Positions 1-8,146 of a stretch of 50,792 nucleotides of DNA are shown in pieces. The notes under the pieces were generated by a model. That model saw nothing but the letters and a program-made list of their open reading frames with translations, did no database searches and was not told the origin of the DNA. The position numbers and the translations under genes were made by a program. Position 1 is the stretch's first letter, and each line of letters begins with the position of its first letter. Origin of the DNA: Martelella radicis (GTDB lineage Bacteria; Pseudomonadota; Alphaproteobacteria; Rhizobiales; Rhizobiaceae); assembly GCF_014196625.1 (NCBI RefSeq), contig NZ_JACIDZ010000023.1, positions 1 through 50,792 of the forward strand, in the 5' to 3' direction.

Positions 1-34
1 CCCGCTCAAAACATGCGAGGGAAGGTTGGAACAT

Positions 35-89
35 GGGTCAATTCTCAATGGAAATATCAGGCCACACCGGGTCAGTTCTCAGTGGCAAT
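35..89. repeat. IS21-type terminal repeat pair (remnant)
   Basis: Two near-identical copies of GGGTCAATTCTCAATGGAAAT (35-55) and GGGTCAGTTCTCAGTGGCAAT (69-89) lie 34 bp apart in the same orientation. Tandem copies of a motif like this are typical of IS21-family ends. No istA or istB of this type follows within the window, so this is either the end of an element lying to the left or a scar. The repeat differs from the ATTCCGA/CCGGCC repeats near 4.65 kb, so two different IS21 lineages have left traces. Confidence 0.6.
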
Positions 90-157
90 CAACAACGGAA
101 ATTGGAAGAAAGCGTCCATCCGGACCTTCGGGAAAGTCCGAATAGGACACGAATGCG

Positions 158-371
158 TTCCGGTTTCGCCAAGGCCAATCCGGAATAGCTTGCGTTCCGG
201 ATCAGCATCCACGCGCACCCGGAAGATCACAGGAACCGGAACCAAGAAGAAGCTGTGAGGCATCCGTTCCAGAATAGCTGAAATTTCGGGTCAGCGCAGA
301 ACCCGGAATGAAAAGCTCAAGGCCTTGTTCCGGGTCCGAGACAACGAAACGGAAAAACCATCGTCCCGGAA
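158..371. repeat. Cluster of eight CCGGAA/TTCCGG hexamers
   Basis: CCGGAA or its complement occurs at 158, 180, 195, 219, 236, 303, 328 and 366. By chance about 0.1 copy would be expected in 215 bp. Spacing is irregular (22, 15, 24, 17, 67, 25 and 38 bp) and orientation is mixed. The block lies between the IS21-type end and the AAA-protease gene, in DNA without a convincing gene. It could be binding sites for a regulator or a decayed iteron array. No other function is visible in 1-468 apart from the ribosome binding site at about 456. Confidence 0.5.
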
Positions 372-468
372 CGGGCCGTGTCCGAAGCCGCCCGTCATGA
401 GCACCATAACCGCGCATCGTCGTCGGGCGCACACCGTTTAGCACTCCCCCTTTAAAAAGGAGATTTCC

Positions 469-2727
469 ATGTTTCCATCAACAAAGAACACTGACTGGCA
501 GCTCTATGCCGAAACGCTCATCGAGCGCCTCAAAAAAAATCCGGACCTGAAGCTCTTTGAAGGCAAATATCCCGGACCACTCCGAGGTGGACGGCAAAAG
601 GAAGAGGCGAAATCCCCTTCGTTCATCGCCGCGTTGAACGCCATCGAGGAAAAGGCATTCGCCCCACTACACGTCGATGGCGACGATCATAGCGACGCCG
701 ATGATCTATTTGTCGACGAAGAAGCACCGAACAATCATGCACTTCCATCCCGCGCTCTGTCCCTTGCAATCCGGCTTGCCCAAACATTCGGGGATGACGC
801 TTCGTTTGACCGGAAGTGCCTTGGCCAGGGCAAGTTGGCGGTCCTAACGTGCACCGATCCTATTGATATCGACAGTCTTTACCGGTTGATTGCGGTGACG
901 CTGGTCCCGTCCAACTGCCCAGTGACAATCGAACCGTCTCATTTCACCGGGTTTAGCTCCGAACTCATCCTCCTTTTCCCAAAGAATGAAGACGGTAAGA
1001 TCTCAGACTTCAATTTCCGTCAGTTCACCAGCAACATCTACGCGGCTCTGGAGCAACAGACACCTTGCCTGATCATCTTGCCGACTACATTGACACTGCC
1101 CGGCGACCTGCTTGAGCTTCTACCCGCCCCCATCGCTGTTTCGCCGCTTTCTCGTGAGGGAATGGTGATCCATCTCAGGGAAAGTCACGGCGTTCAGAAA
1201 GACGACATGAGCGAAGTCGAAGCGCAGCTTCCCGACGACAAGGAGATGGCAACCTTGCCATTCAGGTCGATCGCGGTTGCTCTGCGAAACCCGACAGCAA
1301 GCGGCGTGGCCGCAGCGTTGAAATCGAGAGCGGAACCTCGAAAATCAAAAAGCCCAACGCTGGAGGAATTCAGTGTTGCGTCCCCTGCCCTGATGGCCGC
1401 CAGATCCATGGTCGCTGACCTGATGCTTTGGCGAGACGGCAAGTGCAGTTGGGAGGATATGACTCGATCCGTTCTGCTTTACGGCCCTCCAGGCACCGGG
1501 AAGAGCCATCTCGCGAGAGCCATGGGCAATAGCGCCGGCGTTTCGTTCATTCAAAGCAGCCTCGCAGAATGGCAATCGGCCGGGCATCTTGGGCAATTCT
1601 TGGCCGCCATGCAGCAAACTTTTGCTGAAGCGAGAAGCAGATCACCGGCAGTTCTCTTCATCGACGAAGTCGACTCCGCGGGGTCCCGTTTCGACCCTGA
1701 CGATCATGGAAGGAACTACAGAAGGCAGGTGATCAACGGCATTCTCGAGCAAATCGACCTGATCATGCGGCATGAGGGCGTGTTGTTGGTAGGCGCCTGC
1801 AACGACCCATCCGCGCTTGATCCGGCGATCCTTAGAGCTGGCCGGTTCGACCTCAAACTGGAAGTCCCGCGTCCCGGCATTCCCGAACTTATCGGCATGC
1901 TCAAGCGCGCGCTACCTGATGCCGCCTGCGAAGACCGCCTTGAACCGCTCGCACGTCAGGCTGTCGGCCTAACGGCCGCTGAGGTCGATGCGGCTATCAG
2001 GCAGGCGCGATCCACAGCACGAGGTGCCGGACGTACATTCACTCTGAATGATGTCAGAGCCACGCTGAATATCAGCACGAAGACATTTCCAGCACTGGAT
2101 CAACGTGTCGCTCTCCATGAGGTAGGACATGCCATCGTCGCGGTGGCTCTGCAGCTTGGAGAGGTTTCTCGCATCGCAATTACACCCCAAGGCGGCGAGA
2201 CCTACAAGGTGGTTCAGAAGAACGAGGGTCTGCTGTCAGATATTCAGGCGGAGATGACATTTCTCCTGGCGGGGCGCGCCGCCGAGCAACTCATGCTCGC
2301 AGATGTGTCCGCCGGCTCAGGCGGCCCCTCGGGTTCAGACCTCGCGATCGCAACAAATCTGGCTTTGAAGATCGATACCAGCACCGGGCTGGGTGCGTCG
2401 GGTCCGGTCTGGCACGGTGACACTGCCACCCTCATGCTCCACGACGACTATCAGATGCAGCGCGTAAAGCGCCGGTTGGAAGATGCGCAGAGGATCGCCG
2501 AAAAGATCCTCGAACGAAATCGAAGTCTATTGGAGGATATGGCCAAAGTCTTGGTAAGCAAGCGTGAACTCAGTGGTCCTCAGCTCGAAGACCTACTGGG
2601 TCGTGTCGAGCCAGAGCGCGGGGAAGGGACCACGCTGCTCGGTCAGCACGAGCTGCACAACGGAAGGTCCATCTCTAAATCAGATGGCCTTGGCGATTGC
2701 GACGGATTCCGCAGCATTACAAAATAA
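469..2727 (+). CDS. FtsH-like AAA ATPase with M41 zinc-protease domain, no membrane anchor
   Basis: A 752-aa protein. Residues 1-300 match no domain I know and hold no convincing transmembrane segment. The AAA module has Walker A GPPGTGKS at 339-346 and Walker B VLFIDEVD at 395-402, followed by an arginine-finger region (LRAGRFD). A peptidase M41 domain follows with the zinc motif HEVGH at 550-554 and a likely third ligand, D624, in SGSDLA. It ends in a helical tail like that of FtsH. The start is supported by an AAAGGAG about 8 nt before ATG. FtsH and Yme1 proteins are membrane-anchored hexameric proteases that unfold and degrade substrates; this one appears cytosolic. It sits alone upstream of a relaxase-like gene between IS remnants, so it is probably mobile-element cargo. 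The substrate is unknown. Confidence 0.85.
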   Translation: MFPSTKNTDWQLYAETLIERLKKNPDLKLFEGKYPGPLRGGRQKEEAKSPSFIAALNAIEEKAFAPLHVDGDDHSDADDLFVDEEAPNNHALPSRALSLAIRLAQTFGDDASFDRKCLGQGKLAVLTCTDPIDIDSLYRLIAVTLVPSNCPVTIEPSHFTGFSSELILLFPKNEDGKISDFNFRQFTSNIYAALEQQTPCLIILPTTLTLPGDLLELLPAPIAVSPLSREGMVIHLRESHGVQKDDMSEVEAQLPDDKEMATLPFRSIAVALRNPTASGVAAALKSRAEPRKSKSPTLEEFSVASPALMAARSMVADLMLWRDGKCSWEDMTRSVLLYGPPGTGKSHLARAMGNSAGVSFIQSSLAEWQSAGHLGQFLAAMQQTFAEARSRSPAVLFIDEVDSAGSRFDPDDHGRNYRRQVINGILEQIDLIMRHEGVLLVGACNDPSALDPAILRAGRFDLKLEVPRPGIPELIGMLKRALPDAACEDRLEPLARQAVGLTAAEVDAAIRQARSTARGAGRTFTLNDVRATLNISTKTFPALDQRVALHEVGHAIVAVALQLGEVSRIAITPQGGETYKVVQKNEGLLSDIQAEMTFLLAGRAAEQLMLADVSAGSGGPSGSDLAIATNLALKIDTSTGLGASGPVWHGDTATLMLHDDYQMQRVKRRLEDAQRIAEKILERNRSLLEDMAKVLVSKRELSGPQLEDLLGRVEPERGEGTTLLGQHELHNGRSISKSDGLGDCDGFRSITK

Positions 2728-2998
2728 CAGTGCTCTTCACTGACAGAGGACGCCAAAATGAACGGCGTGTGCGCTAGGCGTCGAGCGCATCGAGGCATTA
2801 CGATCGACTGGCAGCAGGTCTGACTGCCAATCGATCATTTCGGTAACTGGAGAGAAGACATTTCTGTCGCGCGCCCGCATCACACTTTCGGGGCGACAAA
2901 ACGGCAGTTCCGGGTCCCTGCTCCACCTTGAACGGCATATAGAGCTGGCTCCAGTCACCGAACATACCTCTCAAATTCTCCCGGAAAATATCTCCCGA

Positions 2999-3033
2999 AA
3001 AACTATCGACAGTCTGTCAATGTAGATAGTTTT
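2999..3033. promoter_or_regulatory. Dyad upstream of relaxase gene (candidate operator or oriT)
   Basis: In the 396-bp gap 2728-3123 the only clear structure is AAAACTATC (2999-3007) paired with GATAGTTTT (3025-3033). An inner palindrome, GACAGTCTGTC, lies at 3008-3018. The dyad is about 90 bp before the MobV-like gene in AT-richer DNA. MobV oriT sites normally lie just upstream of their mob gene and contain inverted repeats, so oriT or an autoregulatory operator are both possible. The rest of the gap shows no supportable gene. Confidence 0.35.
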
Positions 3034-3123
3034 ACGTCGACAGAAAATTCACTCATTCCGTTTTCGATTTTCACAACCGCCCCGTATTCTGTTCAGAGGA
3101 TAGGAATACAGGTCAGATGCAGC

Positions 3124-4539
3124 ATGAGCTACCAGTTTATACATATACAGACATATGGTGACAGCGTTCGAAGCGTGGGGCAGAACGAAAACCACGTAAA
3201 CAGTGCACGGCAGGTGTTCGGCGAGGCGATGCGTTTGCCGGAATACTCGCGGCACGTCGACAACCCGCTTCCAGCACATTGCGTGGGTGGCACACACACA
3301 GTGGAGGAGCTCGCTCGGAGAAGGAGAGAACGACTCCTGTCAATCCGCGAAAAGGTTGTGTCCAAGACAGGGAAAACATATGAGCGCCGCCTGAGAAAGG
3401 ATGCTCAAACTCTCTACACGGAAATTCACTCTCACCCCATGAAGTGCTCGGTGCTCCTGGAAAACTACGCGCAAAATCGGCATGTAATCAACCAATGGCT
3501 TGCACTTTTGCTCAGGGACTTCGAAAACCGTATGCCGTCTGGCATCGAGTGGAGCGCGGTCCTGCACCGTGACGAAGAGTATGTCCACGCACATATCTTG
3601 GCCATCAATGCAGACCAGCCGAAGCTTAATGCGGCCAGCCTGCATTGCGGCAAGACTGCGGCATCCAGATATCGCGCAGCACACGACACTTCCTCGGCGA
3701 TCCCACCGCTTCCAAAGCCAGAGCTTCTGCTGCGCCCGCGCAAACCACGAAAACCAAAGCTGGCCAGAAAACAGCAAACGCGAGTCCGAAATCAACGGAA
3801 GTACGAGGCCGCTATCTTTGAATGGGAGCAAGCCTGCACTCAAGTCCATCAGGAAAACCAAAAACGGCTCCGACTATGGCGCGCGGAGAGCAGTGCCCAT
3901 CTTCGCGAAGCGAGAAAGCTCCGCACACACGTGCCCGAAATGAAGGCTTACGACGATGCCATGCGTGCTCTTCAGGACCACTATCACGATGCTGTTGGAA
4001 AGCCCTGCGGGCTATTGCGCGACGGGCCGCGCAAAGAGAGACTTTCGACCGTCGAACATGCCACTCGCAAGCGACAAGCCGAAAAACTTGCAAAGGATAT
4101 CAAGAACGTCAAACACATGCGGCGAGAAACGGCGGCAGAGGCTCAAAACATCGCGGACCAGACCAAGACGTTCGTAAAGAACCTTGAAGCACGGGAAGCG
4201 CGGCTTTTGCTTCGCGAAGAGGAAATCCAACGGCGAGAGAAAGACTTGACCGCAAGGGTCTCCGCATTTGATGAGCTTGAGGTTGCGATGGAGGAAACGC
4301 TCTCTGCAGCGGAACGGGGCGAAATCCATTTCTCCGCCAGAGGCTTCCAACTCTCCAATCCAAATATCACCGAAAAGCTCAAGAACTTCCTGAATCCTGA
4401 CCTCCGCCAAACTCCAGCAAGAAAGATTTTCGAAAAGTTTCTTAAGCTGATCAAGAGGACGGTTGTCGGCTCAACCGGGCATCCCCCTGTCTCGACAGAC
4501 GAAATACCTGCTGAAGACCTGGACAGACCCGGTCTTTAG
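3124..4539 (+). CDS. MobV/Pre-like HUH relaxase (plasmid recombination family)
   Basis: A 471-aa protein. It opens with MSYQFIHIQTY, like Mob/Pre proteins, and carries the HUH-type metal motif HRDEEYVHAH at 148-157 (H148, D150, E151, H155, H157), matching HxDExxPHxH of MobV relaxases apart from the missing proline. Residues about 200-400 are basic and then rich in charged heptads, consistent with a long coiled coil. Family members nick one DNA strand at oriT for plasmid mobilisation. No other transfer or replication genes are visible, so the protein may mobilise an integrated element in trans or be an orphan. No strong Shine-Dalgarno precedes the ATG. It follows the AAA-protease gene in the same direction after 396 bp. 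Confidence 0.7.
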   Translation: MSYQFIHIQTYGDSVRSVGQNENHVNSARQVFGEAMRLPEYSRHVDNPLPAHCVGGTHTVEELARRRRERLLSIREKVVSKTGKTYERRLRKDAQTLYTEIHSHPMKCSVLLENYAQNRHVINQWLALLLRDFENRMPSGIEWSAVLHRDEEYVHAHILAINADQPKLNAASLHCGKTAASRYRAAHDTSSAIPPLPKPELLLRPRKPRKPKLARKQQTRVRNQRKYEAAIFEWEQACTQVHQENQKRLRLWRAESSAHLREARKLRTHVPEMKAYDDAMRALQDHYHDAVGKPCGLLRDGPRKERLSTVEHATRKRQAEKLAKDIKNVKHMRRETAAEAQNIADQTKTFVKNLEAREARLLLREEEIQRREKDLTARVSAFDELEVAMEETLSAAERGEIHFSARGFQLSNPNITEKLKNFLNPDLRQTPARKIFEKFLKLIKRTVVGSTGHPPVSTDEIPAEDLDRPGL

Positions 4540-4632
4540 TCCGGTTCGGCGCCTTCAGGCGTCTCTTGCTGTCGGCGTCCTTGAGCTACTTGAACAGCCT
4601 TTGGTGAGCCGGACGCAGGTGCTAGGCTGCGG

Positions 4633-4698
4633 ATTCCGAAGTTAACCGGCCGGGTATTCCGATTTGAAGCCGGCCACGATTCCGATTAATAACCGGCC
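4633..4698. repeat. IS21-type left-end repeats, 23-bp period
   Basis: ATTCCGA recurs at 4633, 4656 and 4679, exactly 23 bp apart, each followed by CCGGCC (4646, 4670, 4693). This array of staggered repeats is the usual left end of a rhizobial IS21-family element and lies about 75 bp before the istA remnant, where it belongs. The 100 bp between the relaxase stop and this array hold nothing I can support. Confidence 0.7.
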
Positions 4699-4773
4699 AC
4701 CTTGAAGGCATGAGACACCCCCTGGGTCGTCAGCAACTTTGGCATGACTGTCCTTGTGACCAAAGGAAGCGTG

Positions 4774-4975
4774 ATGCCGGCAAAGAGAAGGCTGACTATG
4801 AGACAATTACGACAGATGCTCCGGCTTGCCGAAACACCCGTGAGATTGCACTAACGCTCGGCGTGGCGCGCAGCATGGTTCAGGATAATCTGAAGCGAGC
4901 GGCCGCGGCGGGACTGCGCTGGCCGCGTTGCGGTGACCTTACCGACGATGCGATCGAGGACAGACCTGTATCCTT
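4774..4975 (+). pseudogene. istA N-terminal remnant (IS21 family), frameshifted
   Basis: The reading MPAKRRLTMRQLRQMLRLAE is followed, after a frameshift near 4840, by REIALTLGVARSMVQDN and LKRAAAAGLRWP. This is the helix-turn-helix start of IstA transposases. An AAGGAAG ribosome binding site precedes ATG 4774. The catalytic DDE domain and istB are absent. The sequence breaks off near 4975 directly into an IS66 fragment, so this is a dead chimera. Confidence 0.75.
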
Positions 4976-4980
4976 GGCCG

Positions 4981-5396
4981 ACTGCGGCGGCAAACCTTTT
5001 CTCGCTTCCCGAGGCGAACGCCGCAATCGCCGGGGCGCTCGATCGCATCGACGATCTCTTTCCTACGGAAGAAAGAGCCATTGCCGAAAAGCTTGCCTAC
5101 ATCCATCGGCACTGGGGGATGCAAACCATCCTGCATAATGGATGGGTGAAGATCGATTCCAATAGCGTCGAGAACCTGATCCGGCCCATCGCTCTCAACA
5201 GGAAAAACGCGTTGTTCGCCTGACATGACGAAGGTGGGCGTGCCTGAGGCCGCATCGCATCTCTCATCGAGACAGCAGAGATCAACGGCATCGAGGCCTT
5301 CGCTTTCTCAAAGCCACTCTCGAGGCCATTGCCAACGATCATACCCAAAGCCGCATCGATGGCCTCCTTCCATGGAACTTCAAGCTATCGCGCTGA
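4981..5396 (+). pseudogene. IS66-family TnpC transposase C-terminal remnant
   Basis: The reading contains SNSVENLIRPIALNRKN and ALFAG, the hallmark C-terminal block of IS66 TnpC. After a frameshift at about 5222 it continues with HDEGGRA, IASLIETAEINGIEAF and SRIDGLLPWNF, ending at TGA 5394-5396. Only about the last 135 residues survive, joined upstream to istA. It cannot encode an active transposase. Confidence 0.85.
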
Positions 5397-5769
5397 TTAC
5401 CGGTGCGGCGCAGACGATGCTTACGTTCTAGGAATCTGATATGGCGGTCAATGTAAGCGGTGTTCTGCCGCGACGTTGTCCGGATTGGCATGATCTAAGA
5501 CCGGCATTCCATGGACGACGATAAGAAACTGCTCCAAGGAGGCCACAAAGGAGCCTAGGCTTTATCCGACCACCTCAGTTTCACTGCAAAATCTTCGGGA
5601 CGGGAAACGAATTTTGCGTTCTCGAAACGCACCTTGGAAGCTAAATAACCCGTTGCCGAGGTCTCCGTGCTCTATTCACTCCGCCGAAGCCACCGAGTGT
5701 GATTTCACTTTGAGAGCGTTTTCATCGGCGGCTTTCCTGTTCAAACATCTCATGCTCTCTCGGCACTGC
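5397..5769. other. Non-coding IS66 border debris
   Basis: GCAGACGATGCTTAC, ending at 5424, resembles an IS66 right end (terminal ...CTTAC), and GTAAGCGG at 5453-5460 resembles an IS66 left-end start in the opposite sense. The remaining bases to the mesD terminator have stops in all frames and no promoter or RNA gene I can support. Confidence in the end assignments is low. Confidence 0.35.
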
Positions 5770-5803
5770 GCCCGCCCTGCAGGACCAGCCTTGCAAGGCG
5801 GGC
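5770..5803 (-). terminator. Hairpin downstream of mesD
   Basis: GCCCGCCCTGCAGG (5770-5783) pairs with CTTGCAAGGCGGGC (5790-5803) with two mismatches and a six-base loop. It lies 17 bp beyond the mesD stop codon. There is no strong T-run, so it could be a stabilising 3' structure and not a true intrinsic terminator. Confidence 0.5.
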
Positions 5804-5819
5804 CGGCTTCCGGACCATA

Positions 5820-6851
5820 TTATGCCGCGGTATGTTCCTGTCGGACGATTGCCGCGCCGGCGCTCAGCGCTTCGAGCTTTCCGCGGGCGACGTTGCGCGC
5901 AAGCGGCGTCATGCCGCAATTGGTGCAGGGGTAAAGCTTGTCGGCATCGACAAACTGAAGCGCCTTGCGGAGGGTCGCGGCGACTTCGTCGGGCGTCTCG
6001 ATGGTGTCGGTCGCCACATCGATGGCCCCGACCATCACCTTCTTGCCGCGAATGAGCTCGATCAGTTCCATCGGCACATGGGAATTGTGGCACTCCAGCG
6101 AAACCATATCGATGTTGGATTTCTGAAGCCTCGGGAAGGTCTCCTCATATTGGCGCCATTCAGAACCCAGCGTCTTCTTCCAGTCGGTATTGGCCTTGAT
6201 GCCGTAGCCATAGCAGATATGGACGGCGGTTTCGCATTTGAGCCCTTCGATCGCCCGTTCCAGCGTGGCGATCCCCCAGTCATTCACATCCTCGAAGAAC
6301 ACGTTGAAGGCCGGCTCGTCGAACTGGATGATGTCGATGCCCGCTTCTTCGAGTTCCTTCGCTTCCTCATTGAGGGTTTTGGCGAATTCCCAGGCAAGCT
6401 TTTCGCGGCTCTTGTAATGCGCGTCGTAGAGCGTATCGATCATCGTCATCGGACCGGGCAGCGCCCATTTGATCGGGCCATCCGTCAGCGTGCGGAAAAA
6501 TTTCGCATCCTCGACGAAGACCGGCTTTTGACGCGATACCGCCCCGACGACGGTCGGAACGCTGGCGTCATACCGCTTCCTGATCCGGACGGTCTCGCGT
6601 TTCTCGAAATCGACGCCATCGAGGTGTTCGATGAAGGTCGTCACGAAATGCTGGCGCGTCTGTTCGCCATCGCTGACGATATCGATGCCGGCGCGCTGCT
6701 GTTCGCCGAGCGTCACCCGCAGGGCATCCTGTTTGCCCTCGGCAAGTTCGGCGCCTTCGAGCTTCCATGGCGACCAGAGCTTTTCGGGTTCGGCAATCCA
6801 TGCGGGCTTGGGCAGGCTGCCGGCAGTCGATGTGGGGAGCAGTTTTGTCAT
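5820..6851 (-). CDS. mesD: Folate-independent core methionine synthase MesD
   Basis: A 343-aa MetE catalytic-domain protein lacking the MetE N-terminal half. The zinc/thiol site is visible as HIC (H211, C213), E253 and CTNCGM (C312 the likely fourth ligand). MesD-type enzymes make methionine from homocysteine without folate and need the DUF1852 partner MesX, encoded immediately upstream. I chose ATG 6851 over the in-frame ATG 6869 because AGGA lies 10 nt before it. The gene follows mesX after 39 bp in the same direction, behind a MetR-like gene, which fits methionine control. The DUF1852 neighbour separates it from MesA, MesB and MesC types. Confidence 0.85.
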   Translation of the reverse strand: MTKLLPTSTAGSLPKPAWIAEPEKLWSPWKLEGAELAEGKQDALRVTLGEQQRAGIDIVSDGEQTRQHFVTTFIEHLDGVDFEKRETVRIRKRYDASVPTVVGAVSRQKPVFVEDAKFFRTLTDGPIKWALPGPMTMIDTLYDAHYKSREKLAWEFAKTLNEEAKELEEAGIDIIQFDEPAFNVFFEDVNDWGIATLERAIEGLKCETAVHICYGYGIKANTDWKKTLGSEWRQYEETFPRLQKSNIDMVSLECHNSHVPMELIELIRGKKVMVGAIDVATDTIETPDEVAATLRKALQFVDADKLYPCTNCGMTPLARNVARGKLEALSAGAAIVRQEHTAA

Positions 6852-6890
6852 GAACGGCAATCCTGTCATTGTTCGAAGAACATACTGGGT

Positions 6891-7868
6891 TCAAAGAGCG
6901 TATTGGGCGGACCAGTCGTTGAGAATGGCCTGATAGGGCTTGATAAATGTTTCCTCGGCAAACCGGCCTTGCTCGGTCGCCAGGCGCGTGCGTTCAACCC
7001 GGTCGTAGACGATCCGGGTGAGCGAGTGATCGCCATGCCTGAGGTTCGGCTTGTAGCATTCGCCGGCGGCGGAATTGGCATTGTAGATCTCGGGCCGGTA
7101 GATCTTCTGGAACGTCTCCATCGTCGCGATGGTGCCGATCAGTTCAAGATCGGTATAGTCCTGAAGCAGGTCGCCGAAGAAATAGAAGGCGAAGGGTGCA
7201 GCGCTTCCCGGCGGCATGAAGTAACGGACCTCCATGCCCATTTTGCGGAAATACTGCTCGGTCAGGGATGTTTCATTCGGCTGGTACTCAAAGCCCAGAA
7301 CCGGATGCTGGTTGGCCGTGCGACGGTAGGTCTTGCTGTCCGAAACGCTGAGGCAGATCACCGGCGGCTTGCGGAAATGCTCGCTATAGGTTTTCGAGTT
7401 GACGAAGGCCTTGAAGATCTTGCCATGCAGATCGCCGAAATCGTCGGGAACGCTGAAGCCGGCCCTGCCTTTGTTGTGCTCGGGAAGCACGACGCTGAAA
7501 TCATAGTCGCGCACATAGGAGGAGAAATTGTTGCCAACGAGGCCCTCAAGCCGCGCGCCCGTCCTGTGGTCGACGATCGTCGTCTGGAGCACCTCGATCG
7601 CCGGGAAGCTGTTGCCGTTGCCTTCGATATCAAGCTCGACGGAAATGATGTCGAGTTCGACCGAATAGCGATCGCTCTCCGGGTTGTCCCACTGCGCCAG
7701 GCTGTTGCAGCGATTGTCGATCATCCGCAAGGTATTGCTGAGGTTCTCCCGACGGCTCTCGCCTCTCGCAAGATTGGCGAAGTTTGTGGTGATCCGCGTG
7801 CCGTCGGATGGCGTGTAATCTTCGTCGAAACGAAGGCTTTTGATCGTGAAGGTGAAATCTCTGGTCAT
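6891..7868 (-). CDS. mesX: MesX (DUF1852), partner of MesD
   Basis: A 325-aa protein starting MTRDFTFTIKSLRFDEDY with TRITTNFANLARGE soon after, the typical opening of DUF1852. This family is established as the required partner of MesD; the pair was reported to need oxygen and no folate methyl donor, although the methyl source is unclear. No classical cofactor motif is visible. ATG 7868 is preferred to a TTG at 7898 because family members begin at this methionine. It is probably cotranscribed with mesD from the 278-bp gap downstream of the MetR-like gene. Confidence 0.88.
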   Translation of the reverse strand: MTRDFTFTIKSLRFDEDYTPSDGTRITTNFANLARGESRRENLSNTLRMIDNRCNSLAQWDNPESDRYSVELDIISVELDIEGNGNSFPAIEVLQTTIVDHRTGARLEGLVGNNFSSYVRDYDFSVVLPEHNKGRAGFSVPDDFGDLHGKIFKAFVNSKTYSEHFRKPPVICLSVSDSKTYRRTANQHPVLGFEYQPNETSLTEQYFRKMGMEVRYFMPPGSAAPFAFYFFGDLLQDYTDLELIGTIATMETFQKIYRPEIYNANSAAGECYKPNLRHGDHSLTRIVYDRVERTRLATEQGRFAEETFIKPYQAILNDWSAQYAL

Positions 7869-8028
7869 CGTGATCTGCCGTCCTGGCTTTGAGGGCAAGG
7901 CCCGAGGCCGTTTCTTGCGTGTTCCTGGTTTCTTGATCTTCGTTTTGGGCTCGCCCGGTCAGCGAATTTCCTGCGGTGACGGGTCAGGCCGTGCCAGCTC
8001 TATGCCCGAGCTCGATCATGAACAAAAA

Positions 8029-8041
8029 TGATTTTATTTCA
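8029..8041 (-). promoter_or_regulatory. Possible MetR box upstream of mesX
   Basis: On the minus strand TGAAATAAAATCA matches the MetR consensus TGAA-N5-TTCA with one mismatch. It lies about 165 bp before the mesX start in the only AT-rich stretch of the intergenic region and next to a MetR-like gene. A single imperfect match is weak evidence taken alone. Confidence 0.35.
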
Positions 8042-8146
8042 GGAAAACATGTCACCGAGTCATGGATTGACCGCCCGACCTTGATGAACGGCAAGCCAGT
8101 GCGGGTTTTGGCAGCCGGGACGGCGTGACAGAATTCAGCGACCGGT

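Noticed and set aside
2737-2958. A 73-codon open frame on the minus strand in the gap before the relaxase
   Set aside because: No ribosome binding site, no recognisable motif, and arginine/serine-rich composition typical of a shadow frame.
5832-7892. A very long open frame on the plus strand opposite mesD-mesX
   Set aside because: It is antisense to two well-recognised genes and is explained by high GC and codon bias; no motifs in it.
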